Assembly: GCA_025936175.1 (NCBI GenBank)
Contig: JAICTV010000001.1
Coordinates: forward strand, 58,362 to 122,361
Source of the DNA: Phycisphaerae bacterium
GTDB lineage: Bacteria > Planctomycetota > Phycisphaerae > Tepidisphaerales > Tepidisphaeraceae
DNA length: 64,000 bases
Reading direction: 5' to 3'
Position 1 is the stretch's first letter. Each line of letters opens with the position of its first letter. The notes under the pieces are model-generated. The model made no database searches. It was given only the letters and a program-made list of their open reading frames with translations, and was not told where the DNA came from. The translations under genes were made by a program, and so were the position numbers. Below are positions 54,228 to 62,311 of this stretch, piece after piece.

Positions 54228-55468
54228 CGCAGCTCGCCATCCGGTGTCGTGACCCCGCTGGCCTCGGAAACGAGTGACCAACAAATCGCCGCCTGCACCA
54301 CGCCGCTCGCCGGGCACGCGGGCACGTCGTACCCGCTGATCGCGACGCACCCGTCGGCCAGCGGCCAGTGCGGATCGACGTAAGCGATGTACGTCGCCTG
54401 ATCGCCCTGCGCGCGCTCGACGCTGCTGTAGAGCAGCTTGCTGTGGCGGAGCTGCGACGCATCGATCGCGAGTTGCGGCGCGTGCTGGTAGCCGAGGAAG
54501 CAGACGAAGGCGGCGTCCGGCGCTTTGGGCGCGTTGCCCTCGATGCGAACGATCTTGCCGAAGTGCTGCGGCGCCCGCGGGTCCTGGTAATGAGCAGGGC
54601 ACATGTGTCCCATGACCGCCAGCGCGCTGCGATCGACGCCCGCATCGTTCATCCATGCCGCCGCGATGCGGATCGAGTCGGCCGATTCGTTCTGCACCGC
54701 GGAGAGGTACTCCTCGATCCGGTCGAGGTACATCATTCCGAGCACGCCGGTGCCGATCGGCGGGATCTTCACGTCGTCGTGAAACGTCCGCCCTGTGTAT
54801 TTCGCGGCGCGCTCCCGTCCGCCCGGAAGGTGATAGCTCTGGTAGACGACCGGCATCTTGTCCACGCGCGTGCAGGCGGAGATGAACTCGGCCGTCCACG
54901 TCCAGCCGTTGAGAATGTTCAAGACCGTGTCGGTCGGCGCGACGTGGCCGTCGGCGAGCGCCAGTCCGGGTTCGTCGCCGCTGTCGATGAGCGTGTCCGG
55001 TTTGAAATGCCGCAGGTCGGACTGCCTGGCCGACGCGAAGGCGATGACCAAGACGCCCGCCTCGCGGAATCGTGTGATCTTCAGCAGATCGTTCGGCCCG
55101 AGCACGCTGCGTGCGGCGTAGAGAACGACGTCCTCGCCGCGCCGGAACTCATCGATGGCCCGCGGCGCCGGCGCGATCGCCTGCAGGCCGCCCGCGCGTC
55201 CCACCAGCTCATCGCAAAAGTCTTGCTGGGAGCCGGCGACGAACAAACGTCCGCCCGCGGCGATACGCTTGGCCGCGACATGCGCCGACTCGATGATCGC
55301 CGGCATCTGCCGGCGCGCCGATTCGATGCCCGCGTGCAGGCGGTGGAGATATTCGAGGCCCGGAGATGCTGGCGGCGGGGGAGCGGCGTTCTTTGAATTC
55401 GTGCATCCGATGAACAGCACGAGCACCGCGACGATCGACGTCCCTCGACACGTGGAGCACAAACGCAT
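54224..55468 (-). CDS. SIS-like lipoprotein of unknown function
   Basis: A 414-residue protein from the ATG at 55468: a signal with lipobox VLFIGC, a Pro-rich spacer, then GLEYLHRLHAGIESARRQMPAIIESAHVAAKRIAAGGRLFVAGSQQDFCDELVGRAGGLQ. The N-terminal helix and strand resemble sugar-isomerase (SIS)-type domains that start with a helix and (G)xxxFxxGxG. The following VVLYAARSVLGPNDLL and EAGVLVIAFAS suit a Rossmann-like fold. A later half with YHLPGGRERAAKYTGRTFHDDVKIPPIGTGVL resembles none I know. Its stop overlaps the start of the GT39 gene, so the two are coupled. Confidence 0.55.
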   Translation of the reverse strand: MRLCSTCRGTSIVAVLVLFIGCTNSKNAAPPPPASPGLEYLHRLHAGIESARRQMPAIIESAHVAAKRIAAGGRLFVAGSQQDFCDELVGRAGGLQAIAPAPRAIDEFRRGEDVVLYAARSVLGPNDLLKITRFREAGVLVIAFASARQSDLRHFKPDTLIDSGDEPGLALADGHVAPTDTVLNILNGWTWTAEFISACTRVDKMPVVYQSYHLPGGRERAAKYTGRTFHDDVKIPPIGTGVLGMMYLDRIEEYLSAVQNESADSIRIAAAWMNDAGVDRSALAVMGHMCPAHYQDPRAPQHFGKIVRIEGNAPKAPDAAFVCFLGYQHAPQLAIDASQLRHSKLLYSSVERAQGDQATYIAYVDPHWPLADGCVAISGYDVPACPASGVVQAAICWSLVSEASGVTTPDGELR

Positions 55469-55547
55469 CGCAGTAGAATCCGGCGCTCGGATCAAAAAGC
55501 AAGACGACGCATCGGCGTGTGTTAGCGCAGCGACCGCGAAAAGTCAG

Positions 55548-55620
55548 TGGGCCCGCTCGGATTCGAACCGAGAACCAAGGGATTATGAGTCCCCTGCTCT
55601 GACCGTTGAGCTACGGGCCC
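55548..55620 (-). tRNA. tRNA with CAU anticodon (Met or Ile2)
   Basis: 73 nt on the minus strand fold as a cloverleaf: acceptor GGGCCCG/CGGGCCC, D-arm TAGCTCAACGGTCAGAGCA, anticodon stem-loop GGGGA-CTCATAA-TCCCT with CAT (plus 55585-55587), and T-arm CTCGGTTCGAATCCGAG. Discriminator is A and no CCA is encoded. The anticodon CAU could be elongator Met, or Ile2 with lysidine; the short D-loop and GACTCATAATC context resemble Ile2, so I keep both. Confidence 0.93.
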
Positions 55621-55736
55621 GCGCCGCGCCATCATACGCGAGCGCGCTGCGGGTCGGCGAGGCTCCCGCCGAGCCGGCATCCGGTACCGCGCCACCGGCC
55701 CGGCAGGAGCCTGGCCTTCCCGAACTCGGCCCGGGA

Positions 55737-57245
55737 TCAATGTGCCATCGCGGGTGAGGCGGCGGGGGATTTGTCCTCCGAGCCGCCGTTCAGCAGCGTC
55801 GCGCCGCCGCCGGCGAACGTCGCGGAGTACGCGTCCTCGAGGTTGTACCCGCTCTCGCCGTGCTGGGTGATGTCGAGGCCTTCCCATTCCTCGCCCTCGG
55901 GCACGCGCAGGCCGACCGTGGCGGCGGTGATCTTCAGCAGCACGTACGATGCGACGGCTGCGAAGACCCAGGTGATAACGACGGCGATGATCTGGTTGAT
56001 GAACTGCCGCACGTTCCCCTCGATCAAGCCGCTCTTCCCGTTGTTGATCGCGCCGACGGCGAATACGCCGGTGAGGATCGCGCCCAGCGTCCCGCCGACA
56101 CCGTGTACGCCGAAGGCATCGAGCGAATCGTCATAGCCGAACGCGTGCTTCAGCGCGGTAGCGGAGAAGAAGCAGACGACGCCGGCGATCAGGCCGATGA
56201 GCATCCCCCACATCGGCGTGGTGAAGCCGCTGGCGGGGGTGATCGCGACCAGCCCGGCGACCGCGCCGGAGATCGCGCCCAGCACCGTCGGCTTGCCGCC
56301 CTTGATCCATTCGATCAGCGCCCACCCGATCGCGCCGGCGGCGGAGGCGAAGTGCGTCGCGACCAGCGCGTTGCTCGCCAAGCCGTTCGCGCCCAGCGCG
56401 CTTCCGCCGTTGAACCCGAACCAGCCGACCCAGAGCAATCCCGCGCCGACGACCGACAGCACCACGCTGTGCGGCGGCATCGGCACCTTCCCGTAGCCGT
56501 GTCGCTTGCCCAGCACCACCGCGCACACCAGCGCCGAAACGCCCGAGCTGATGTGCACGACCGTCCCGCCCGCGAAGTCCAGCGCGCCGAAGTTCAGACG
56601 GTCCGGCATAAACGCGTTGAGCATCCCGCCCTTGCCCCACACCATGTGCGCCATCGGGCAATACACGACAATCAGCCAGAGCACCGAGAACATCAGCATC
56701 GCGCGAAAGCGAATGCGCTCCGCGTACGCGCCGCTGATCAGCGCCGGCGTGATGATCGCGAACATGCACTGGTAGATCATGAACGTCGTGTGCGGAATCG
56801 ACGGCGCGTACTCCGACGGCGCGAAACCGACGTCGCGCAAAAACGCGAAGCGCAGGCCGCCGATGAAGGGGCAGGTCGTGTCGAACGCCAGGCTGTAGCC
56901 GATCACCGCCCAGACGACGCTGACCACGGCCATCAGGATGAAGCTGTGCATCATCGTCGCCAGCACGTTCTTGCGCCGAACGAGCCCGCCGTAGAACAGG
57001 GCCAGGCCCGGCGCGGTCATCATCAGCACGAGCCCGGAGCTGACGAGCATCCAGGCGGTGTCGCCGGCGCTGATGTCCTTGATCTCGCCGATCTTGACGG
57101 GTTCAACTTTGGGTGTGCTGGTCGACGGAGCGGGGGGATACGAGGTTTGCTGCGCCAGCGCGAGCGGGGACAGGAGCAGGATTGACAAGAGGGAAAAGAG
57201 GACGACCAGCGCCCGTCCGACGGGCGCGCGATTCGTGCGCGGCAT
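55737..57245 (-). CDS. amt: Ammonium transporter
   Basis: Inner-membrane NH3/NH4+ channel of the Amt/MEP/Rh family. The 502-residue protein has a cleavable signal peptide, a Pro/Thr spacer, then 11 helices: WMLVSSGLVLMMTAPGLALFYGGLVRRKNVL, the external-gate region, LDFAGGTVVHISSGVSALVCA (pore His), WFGFNGGSALGANGLASNALV, and FGVHGVGGTLGAILTGVFA (second pore His). The C-terminal tail with EGLDITQHGESGYN is the GlnK-binding, regulatory end. The ATG at 57245 follows GGGAGG at 5 nt. glnK lies 155 bp upstream on the same strand. Confidence 0.97.
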   Translation of the reverse strand: MPRTNRAPVGRALVVLFSLLSILLLSPLALAQQTSYPPAPSTSTPKVEPVKIGEIKDISAGDTAWMLVSSGLVLMMTAPGLALFYGGLVRRKNVLATMMHSFILMAVVSVVWAVIGYSLAFDTTCPFIGGLRFAFLRDVGFAPSEYAPSIPHTTFMIYQCMFAIITPALISGAYAERIRFRAMLMFSVLWLIVVYCPMAHMVWGKGGMLNAFMPDRLNFGALDFAGGTVVHISSGVSALVCAVVLGKRHGYGKVPMPPHSVVLSVVGAGLLWVGWFGFNGGSALGANGLASNALVATHFASAAGAIGWALIEWIKGGKPTVLGAISGAVAGLVAITPASGFTTPMWGMLIGLIAGVVCFFSATALKHAFGYDDSLDAFGVHGVGGTLGAILTGVFAVGAINNGKSGLIEGNVRQFINQIIAVVITWVFAAVASYVLLKITAATVGLRVPEGEEWEGLDITQHGESGYNLEDAYSATFAGGGATLLNGGSEDKSPAASPAMAH

Positions 57246-57400
57246 GCACACCTCCCGAATTTGATGAGCTTCCCGAGTCTTTGCGCGGAGGATGACGCGA
57301 CGAGACAGGCGCCCGCGGCGAAGCCCTTGGCGCTTCGGGACGCAGGCATATCTGCTCGTCGCGTCAGCGCGTCCTCATGCGCTCGACCCGATTGCTCGGT

Positions 57401-57739
57401 CTACAGCGCTTTCTCGTTCCGATCGCCGGTGCGGATACGGACGACGTCGCTGACGGGATAGACGAAGATCTTCCCGTCGCCCACTTCGCCCGTGCGCGCC
57501 GACTCGACGATCGCATCGACGGCCTTCGGCGCGTCGCTGTCGGTCACACAGATCTGCAACATCACCTTGGGAACGAACCCGACGTCCATCTTGGCGCCGC
57601 GGTAACGCTCCGTGTGGCCCGCCTGCCGGCCGTAACCTTTGACCTCCACGGCGGTGACGCCGAGGATCCCGATCTTGGCCAGGGCGGCTTTGACGGCGTC
57701 CAACTTCTGCGGCTTGATGACGGCTTCGACCATCTGCAT
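57401..57739 (-). CDS. glnK: PII nitrogen-regulatory protein, T-loop Tyr51 replaced by Met
   Basis: Trimeric signal protein that senses ATP/ADP and 2-oxoglutarate and gates Amt. The 112-residue protein aligns with E. coli PII without gaps in the first 60 residues: EAVIKPQKLDAVKAALAKIG, TAVEVKGYGRQAGHTERYRGAK (Gln39 kept), Lys58, GDGKIFVYPV (B-loop) and VVRIRTG (C-loop). Residue 51, the uridylylated Tyr of proteobacterial PII, is Met here and residue 49 is Ala, so neither uridylylation nor the cyanobacterial Ser49 phosphorylation is expected. SD AAGGAG precedes the ATG. It sits directly upstream of amt, as GlnK proteins do. Confidence 0.96.
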   Translation of the reverse strand: MQMVEAVIKPQKLDAVKAALAKIGILGVTAVEVKGYGRQAGHTERYRGAKMDVGFVPKVMLQICVTDSDAPKAVDAIVESARTGEVGDGKIFVYPVSDVVRIRTGDRNEKAL

Positions 57740-58004
57740 GGAAAGGACTCCTTCGCGCTTTTTCTCACCCGCTCACGCCAGCCCGCCCGCACGTCGCGCG
57801 GCTCGGCGGCCGTCATCAAAACAACTCGACCATCCCAACACAAGATTTGTGCCGCCGATGATCAGCGCATGATTTGGATCGGAAGCCGCGAAGGCGCAAG
57901 GAGCTATCGCTGGCGAGCGGGCCGCGCGTGCGATTGACCCGATTCTCAACAGTGATCAGAAACTGCGCGAACGCCACGCTTTCGCAGGTTGGCCGCGCGC
58001 TTTT
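57740..58004. promoter_or_regulatory. glnK upstream region
   Basis: 265 bp. On the minus strand GGCACAAATCTTGTG (57853-57839 region) resembles a sigma-54 -24/-12 element (GGCAC-N5-TTG) about 100 bp before glnK, but the -12 GC is GT. No sigma-70 promoter is clear. Confidence 0.25.
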
Positions 58005-58397
58005 TCAGCAGACCTCGTCCAGCACATGCTCGGCGACGAAGATCGGCACCTGCGTCGCGATTCCCAGCGCGATCGCGTCGCTCGGCCGGCTGTCGACCTC
58101 GTGCATCGTGCCGTTGCGACGGATGTGGATGCGGGCGAAGAAGGTGTGGTTCTCCAGATCGTTGATCTCGATCTGCTCGATGTTCCCGCCGAGTGCCTCG
58201 ATCACGTTGGCGAGCAGATCGTGCGTCATCGGCCGAGGCGGACGCTCGCCGTTGAGCCGCCGGCTGATCGCCATCGCCTCCGGGGAGCCGATCACGATCG
58301 GGAACGTGCGCTCCCCGTCCACCTCCTTGAGCATGATGATCTGCTGCTCCTGCATCTCGGAGATGATGATCTTGTGCAATTCCATTCGAACAGACAT
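58005..58397 (-). CDS. Bifunctional nuclease-family (DUF151) protein
   Basis: A 130-residue protein with the DUF151 core: MLKEVDGERTFPIVIGSPEAMAISRRLNGERPPRPMTHDLL and RPSDAIALGIATQVPIFVAEHVLDE. Plant members have nuclease activity; the bacterial role is unknown. I start at the ATG at 58397; an in-frame GTG three codons upstream is also possible. It follows glnK on the same strand but is separated by 265 bp. Confidence 0.9.
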   Translation of the reverse strand: MSVRMELHKIIISEMQEQQIIMLKEVDGERTFPIVIGSPEAMAISRRLNGERPPRPMTHDLLANVIEALGGNIEQIEINDLENHTFFARIHIRRNGTMHEVDSRPSDAIALGIATQVPIFVAEHVLDEVC

Positions 58398-58723
58398 CGG
58401 CGGCACTCCGTGCGGGCGGACCGGTCACACACGCGACGCAGGCGACAGTAATTCTTCGCGCGCGGGCAAGTCAAGGGAGATGTCTGGACCGCGGATGGTT
58501 GGTACCTGAGACGCTCCGGGGAAATCGCGCAGCCGGTGTCACGCGGAGAGGTTTGCAAAGCGCGTCTTCGGCGCGACAAGTCATCCTGAGGTACTCCGAA
58601 GGAACTGGCTTGGGTCACGCAGATCCTTCGGAGTACCTCAGGATGACGCTGTGAGGAGGCAGTTCCGGGCACCCCAACAGACCTTCGTGACATTTTTCAC
58701 GATCGGCCGTTCGTACGACTATA
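58398..58723. other. Intergenic region with family C copy
   Basis: Divergent region between the DUF151 gene and the export operon. Holds one family C element (58580-58647). TATAAT at 58720-58725 overlaps the first ATG of the adaptor gene. Confidence 0.5.
58580..58647. repeat. Family C palindromic element (copy 7)
   Basis: GTCATCCTGAGGTACTCCGAAGGAACTGG on the left, AGATCCTTCGGAGTACCTCAGGATGAC on the right. Confidence 0.85.
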
Positions 58724-60004
58724 ATGACCCGCCCGATGAACCGCCGGCGCGCTCAATCCTCCGCGAAATGGGTACTCGGCGCCGCCGTCCTGATCGCCGC
58801 CGTCGTCGGCGGCGTGTTTCTCGCGCTGCGGCTCACCAGCCCGCTCGTCACCGTCACCGATGCGGTCGAAGGGCCCGTCGTCCAGGCATTCTACTCCACC
58901 GGCACGATCCAGCCCGAGCGCGAGTTCCCCATCAAGAGCAACGTCGCCGGCATCCTGACCGAGGTAAAAGTTGACAAAGGCGATCACGTAAAGACGGGCC
59001 AGCCGCTCGCGGTCGTCTCCGATCCGGAGCTGACCTACGCCGCGCGAAAAGCGCAGGCCGAGCTGGAGGAGAAGCAGCAGCGGGCCGACCCGAAATCGTC
59101 GCCGGTCATCCAGGAGTACGATGCGCGCATCCAGGCGATGGCGGCACTGCTCGAGATCTCACAGCGCGAGGAAGCGCGTATCCGCGGCCTGCTGGAGAAG
59201 AACGCCGCCGCGCAAACCGATCTCGATTCCGCCACCGACAGGCTCAAAACCGTCTGGAGCCAGTCCGAATCCCTCAAGGCCCAGCGCGCCGCCAAGCTGC
59301 TTGAGCTCCAGCGCGAGCTCGAGGTCGCCAGGAGCGCGCTGGATACCGCGAGGTGGAACCTCGATCAGCAGACGCTTAAGAGCCCGATCGGCGGCGTCGT
59401 GCTCGACCGCCCGCTCTCGCTCGGCACCCGCGTCGCGGTCAACGATCGCATCCTGAACGTCGCCAACATCTTCCCCGAAACGCTCGTCATGCGCGCCGCG
59501 GTGGACGAAGAGGACATCATCAAGGTCAAGCCCGAACAGCTCGTGAAGATGACGCTCTACTCCTACGCGGATCGCGTCTTTGAAGGCCGAGTGCAGAAGA
59601 TCTATGACCAGGCCGACCCCGAGCGGCGGACGTTCGAGGTCGATGTGAAACTCAGCCAACCTGATAGTCGACTGTCACCCGGCATGACCGGCGAGCTCGC
59701 CTTCGTGATGGCGTCGAAGGACAAAGCCATCGTCATCCCGAGCCAGGCCGTGCAGAAGGGCGGCGACGTCTTCATCGTGCAGGACGGACACCTGAAAAAA
59801 GCGACGGCTCAGATCGGCCTGCGCGGCATCGAGCGATCGGAAGTTCTCTCCGGCGTCAAACCCGGCGAGAAGGTGCTCATCAGCGCGCCAGGCGACATGA
59901 AAGACGGGCAGCGCGTCCGCGCGAGCTACACGGATCCCATCGCCGCCGCGGGATTAAACAAGCCGAAGGTGGCGACGGACGCGTTCAAAGGCTTTAAGCA
60001 GTGA
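58724..60004 (+). CDS. Efflux periplasmic adaptor (HlyD/MacA-like) of an ABC export operon
   Basis: A 426-residue membrane-fusion protein. An N-terminal helix (WVLGAAVLIAAVVGGVFLAL) anchors it; then STGTIQPEREFPIKSNVAGILTEVKVDKGDHVKTGQPLAVVSDPEL, a coiled-coil hairpin (LEEKQQRADPKSS to LKAQRAAKLLELQRELEVARSAL), and LKSPIGGVVLDRPLSLGTRV close the lipoyl-like domain, followed by a beta-barrel part. TATAAT overlaps the ATG at 58724, so the ATG at 58736 could be the real start. Permease and ATPase genes follow. Confidence 0.9.
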   Translation: MTRPMNRRRAQSSAKWVLGAAVLIAAVVGGVFLALRLTSPLVTVTDAVEGPVVQAFYSTGTIQPEREFPIKSNVAGILTEVKVDKGDHVKTGQPLAVVSDPELTYAARKAQAELEEKQQRADPKSSPVIQEYDARIQAMAALLEISQREEARIRGLLEKNAAAQTDLDSATDRLKTVWSQSESLKAQRAAKLLELQRELEVARSALDTARWNLDQQTLKSPIGGVVLDRPLSLGTRVAVNDRILNVANIFPETLVMRAAVDEEDIIKVKPEQLVKMTLYSYADRVFEGRVQKIYDQADPERRTFEVDVKLSQPDSRLSPGMTGELAFVMASKDKAIVIPSQAVQKGGDVFIVQDGHLKKATAQIGLRGIERSEVLSGVKPGEKVLISAPGDMKDGQRVRASYTDPIAAAGLNKPKVATDAFKGFKQ

Positions 60005-60007
60005 GGT

Positions 60008-60078
60008 GATTTGCGATTTGCAATTTGCGATTTGCAATTGAATTCAAATCGCAAATTGCAAATCGCAAATTGCAAATC
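60008..60078. repeat. Family F AT-rich inverted repeat
   Basis: Perfect 26-bp arms (60009-60034 and 60045-60070) built from ATTTGCGATTTGCAA units, with a 10-nt centre. It fills the whole spacer between adaptor and permease genes. Confidence 0.9.
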
Positions 60079-60080
60079 CC

Positions 60081-61328
60081 ATGCGCTGGTTCATCTCCAT
60101 CCGCTACCTCCTCGCCCACCTGCGCCAGTCCCTCGTCTGCATCGCCGGCGTGACGATCTCCGTCACCATGTTCATCGCCATGACCGCGATGATGAACGGC
60201 TTCACCGACAAGTTCATCATCGAGACCGTCGAGGCGTCGGGGCACATCACGATCCACGATGAGCCGCGCGAGACGCGCACGCCGATCCTCGAGCGCGCGT
60301 ACAAAAATCCCAACGCGCTGCTCGACCTGGAAGGCGTGAAGCCGCGCGACAAGATCGAGAAGATCAAGAACCCCGGCGGGCTGCTCGCGACGCTGCGACG
60401 CATGCCCGGCATCGTCGCCGTCGCGCCGCAGGTCACCGGCGATCTCATCGCCACCTACGGCACCAAGACGATGACGCTCAACATCATCGGCGTCGAGCCG
60501 GAGCAGACGCTCGCCGTCACGACGATCGGCAAGGACATCGTCGCCGGCGATTTCGGGAGGTTAAAGACGGCCGCCGACGGCGTCGTCATCGGCCGCGGCG
60601 TCTCCGATGTCCTCGGCGCCAAGATCGACGACATCATCACGCTCTCCTCGCCCACCGGCGGACTCACCACCGCGAAAGTCGTCGGCGTCTTCGCCACCGG
60701 CGTCACGCCCACCGACTACGGCCGCGGCTACATGATGCTCAACGACGTGCAGACCCTGCTCAACAAGAAGAACATCATCAACGAGATCATCATCCGCACG
60801 GACGATTACACCAAAGCCGAGTCGTACGCCGTGCAGATCGAAGCCCTCGCCGGCTACAAGACCGAGAGCTGGCAGGAGTCCAACGCGAACTTCCTCAAGA
60901 TCTTCAAGATCCAGACCATCATCACCTACATCATCACCGCCGCGCTGCTGGTGGTCGCCGCGTTCGGCGTGCTGAACATCCTGATCATGGCGGTGCTCGA
61001 GCGCGTGAACGACATCGCGATTTTGAAAAGCTTCGGATTGTCGCGCGGCGATGTCACGCAGATCTACGTGTTCCAGGGCCTCGTGATCGGCTTCATCGGA
61101 TCGATCATCGGGCTGGGTCTGGGGAAGCTGACGGTCGAAGGTCTGCGCCGGCTGCCGATCCAAGTCGAAGGGCTGGTGAAATCGGAAGGACTGCTGATGA
61201 GCGAGCGCGGCGCGAACTACATTACCGCGTTCGTCGCTTCGATCCTCGTCGTCCTGATCGCAGCGGTCTACCCCGCGCGCCGCGCCGCGAAGTACGACCC
61301 GGTGGAGGTGATCCGTGGAGCTCACTGA
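60081..61328 (+). CDS. ABC transporter permease (LolC/MacB-like FtsX domain)
   Basis: A 415-residue inner-membrane permease with one N-terminal helix, a large periplasmic MacB_PCD-like domain (residues about 40-270), then three helices of the FtsX fold (IITYIITAALLVVAAFGVLNILIMAVLERVNDIAILKSFGLSRGDV and IGFIGSIIGLGLG, then [33 protein letters not shown]). The short loop AVLERVNDIAILKSFG is the ATPase-coupling region. It lies between adaptor and ATPase genes; the ATPase start overlaps its end. No Shine-Dalgarno precedes its ATG, because the family F element sits there. Confidence 0.92.
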   Translation: MRWFISIRYLLAHLRQSLVCIAGVTISVTMFIAMTAMMNGFTDKFIIETVEASGHITIHDEPRETRTPILERAYKNPNALLDLEGVKPRDKIEKIKNPGGLLATLRRMPGIVAVAPQVTGDLIATYGTKTMTLNIIGVEPEQTLAVTTIGKDIVAGDFGRLKTAADGVVIGRGVSDVLGAKIDDIITLSSPTGGLTTAKVVGVFATGVTPTDYGRGYMMLNDVQTLLNKKNIINEIIIRTDDYTKAESYAVQIEALAGYKTESWQESNANFLKIFKIQTIITYIITAALLVVAAFGVLNILIMAVLERVNDIAILKSFGLSRGDVTQIYVFQGLVIGFIGSIIGLGLGKLTVEGLRRLPIQVEGLVKSEGLLMSERGANYITAFVASILVVLIAAVYPARRAAKYDPVEVIRGAH

Positions 61329-62127
61329 CCTCGCGTCTGTCAGGGCGACGCCTGCGTCGCCCTCTTCTCGCGCGCCCGCGGAGGAGGGCGACGCGGGCGT
61401 CGCCCCTACAGCGCTTCTCTGCGCTCGGAATGTTCACCGGGCGCTCGGGACGGGTGACGCGCGGACGATGATCCTGAAAGGTGTTGATCTGACAATCAAA
61501 CGCGGCGAGTACGTCTCGATCGTCGGCGCCTCCGGCTCGGGTAAGAGCACGCTCCTCTATCTCCTCGGCGGTCTCGACCGCCCCGATCGGACCGACGAGA
61601 ACGACCGACAGTTCACCCCCCGATCCGCCGTCTTCATCGACGGTCGCAACACGCACGATCTCACCGACGCGCAGCTCGCCCTGGTGCGCAACGAGAAAAT
61701 CGGCTTCGTCTTTCAGTTCCACTACCTGCTCAAGGAGTTCACCGCCGCCGAGAACATCGCGCTGCCGATGTTCAAGCTCGGGCGGTGGTCGCGGCACGAG
61801 TGCATGAAGAGGGCGGTCGCGCTGCTCGATCGGTTCAACCTCGCCTCCAAGGCCAAGCGTCGCGCCAACCGCCTCTCCGGCGGGGAGCAGCAGCGCGTCG
61901 CCATCGCCCGCGCGCTCGCCAACGAGCCGGCCGTCCTGTTAGCGGACGAACCGACCGGTAATCTCGACCGAAAGAACAGCGAAGTTGTGGCCGATATTTT
62001 CAATAGCCTCGCCGCAAACGGCCAAACCATCGTGATCGTCACGCACGATCAATCGCTGGCCCACCGTGCGCGGCGGATGGTGACCATGGAGGACGGTTCC
62101 ATCACCGCCGATGAGGCGCTGACGTGA
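61315..62127 (+). CDS. ABC transporter ATP-binding protein (LolD/MacB-like) with in-frame repeat insertion
   Basis: Energy-coupling ATPase of the export operon. Walker [12 protein letters not shown], then [28 protein letters not shown], signature [21 protein letters not shown], Walker [13 protein letters not shown] and the switch VTHDQSL are intact. The 270-residue protein starts at GTG 61315, overlapping the permease stop. The family A palindrome (61342-61409) lies in frame and gives about 23 residues (ATPASPSS...GDAGVAPT) between MELTDL and [10 protein letters not shown], where LolD-type ATPases run straight through. No start codon lies between the repeat and the domain, so the insert must be translated if the protein is made. 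Confidence 0.93.
   Translation: MELTDLASVRATPASPSSRAPAEEGDAGVAPTALLCARNVHRALGTGDARTMILKGVDLTIKRGEYVSIVGASGSGKSTLLYLLGGLDRPDRTDENDRQFTPRSAVFIDGRNTHDLTDAQLALVRNEKIGFVFQFHYLLKEFTAAENIALPMFKLGRWSRHECMKRAVALLDRFNLASKAKRRANRLSGGEQQRVAIARALANEPAVLLADEPTGNLDRKNSEVVADIFNSLAANGQTIVIVTHDQSLAHRARRMVTMEDGSITADEALT
61342..61409. repeat. Family A palindromic element (copy 3, inside ABC ATPase gene)
   Basis: Arms AGGGCGACGCCTGCGTCGCCCT (61342-61363) and AGGGCGACGCGGGCGTCGCCCCTAC (61385-61409). In frame with the gene. Confidence 0.85.
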
Positions 62128-62171
62128 AGGACCGATAACAGGTATCGGATTCACGAGGAGTTACTAAGGCC

Positions 62172-62239
62172 GTCATCCTGAGGTACTCCGAAGGATCTGG
62201 GTTGTCGACGCCAGATGCTTCGGAGTACCTCAGCATGAC
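62172..62239. repeat. Family C palindromic element (copy 8)
   Basis: GTCATCCTGAGGTACTCCGAAGGATCTGG on the left, CCAGATGCTTCGGAGTACCTCAGCATGAC on the right. It lies between the ATPase gene and the UDP-xylose synthase gene. Confidence 0.85.
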
Positions 62240-62311
62240 ATTGTTCGCAGTTGCAGCGCTACACGAGTCGTTTGACTGTCATCCCCGGATGAATACCGTG
62301 GCGGCCCCTTT

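Noticed and set aside
55860..57185. 441-residue plus-strand open frame
   Set aside because: Antisense to amt with Arg/Asp-rich shadow sequence.
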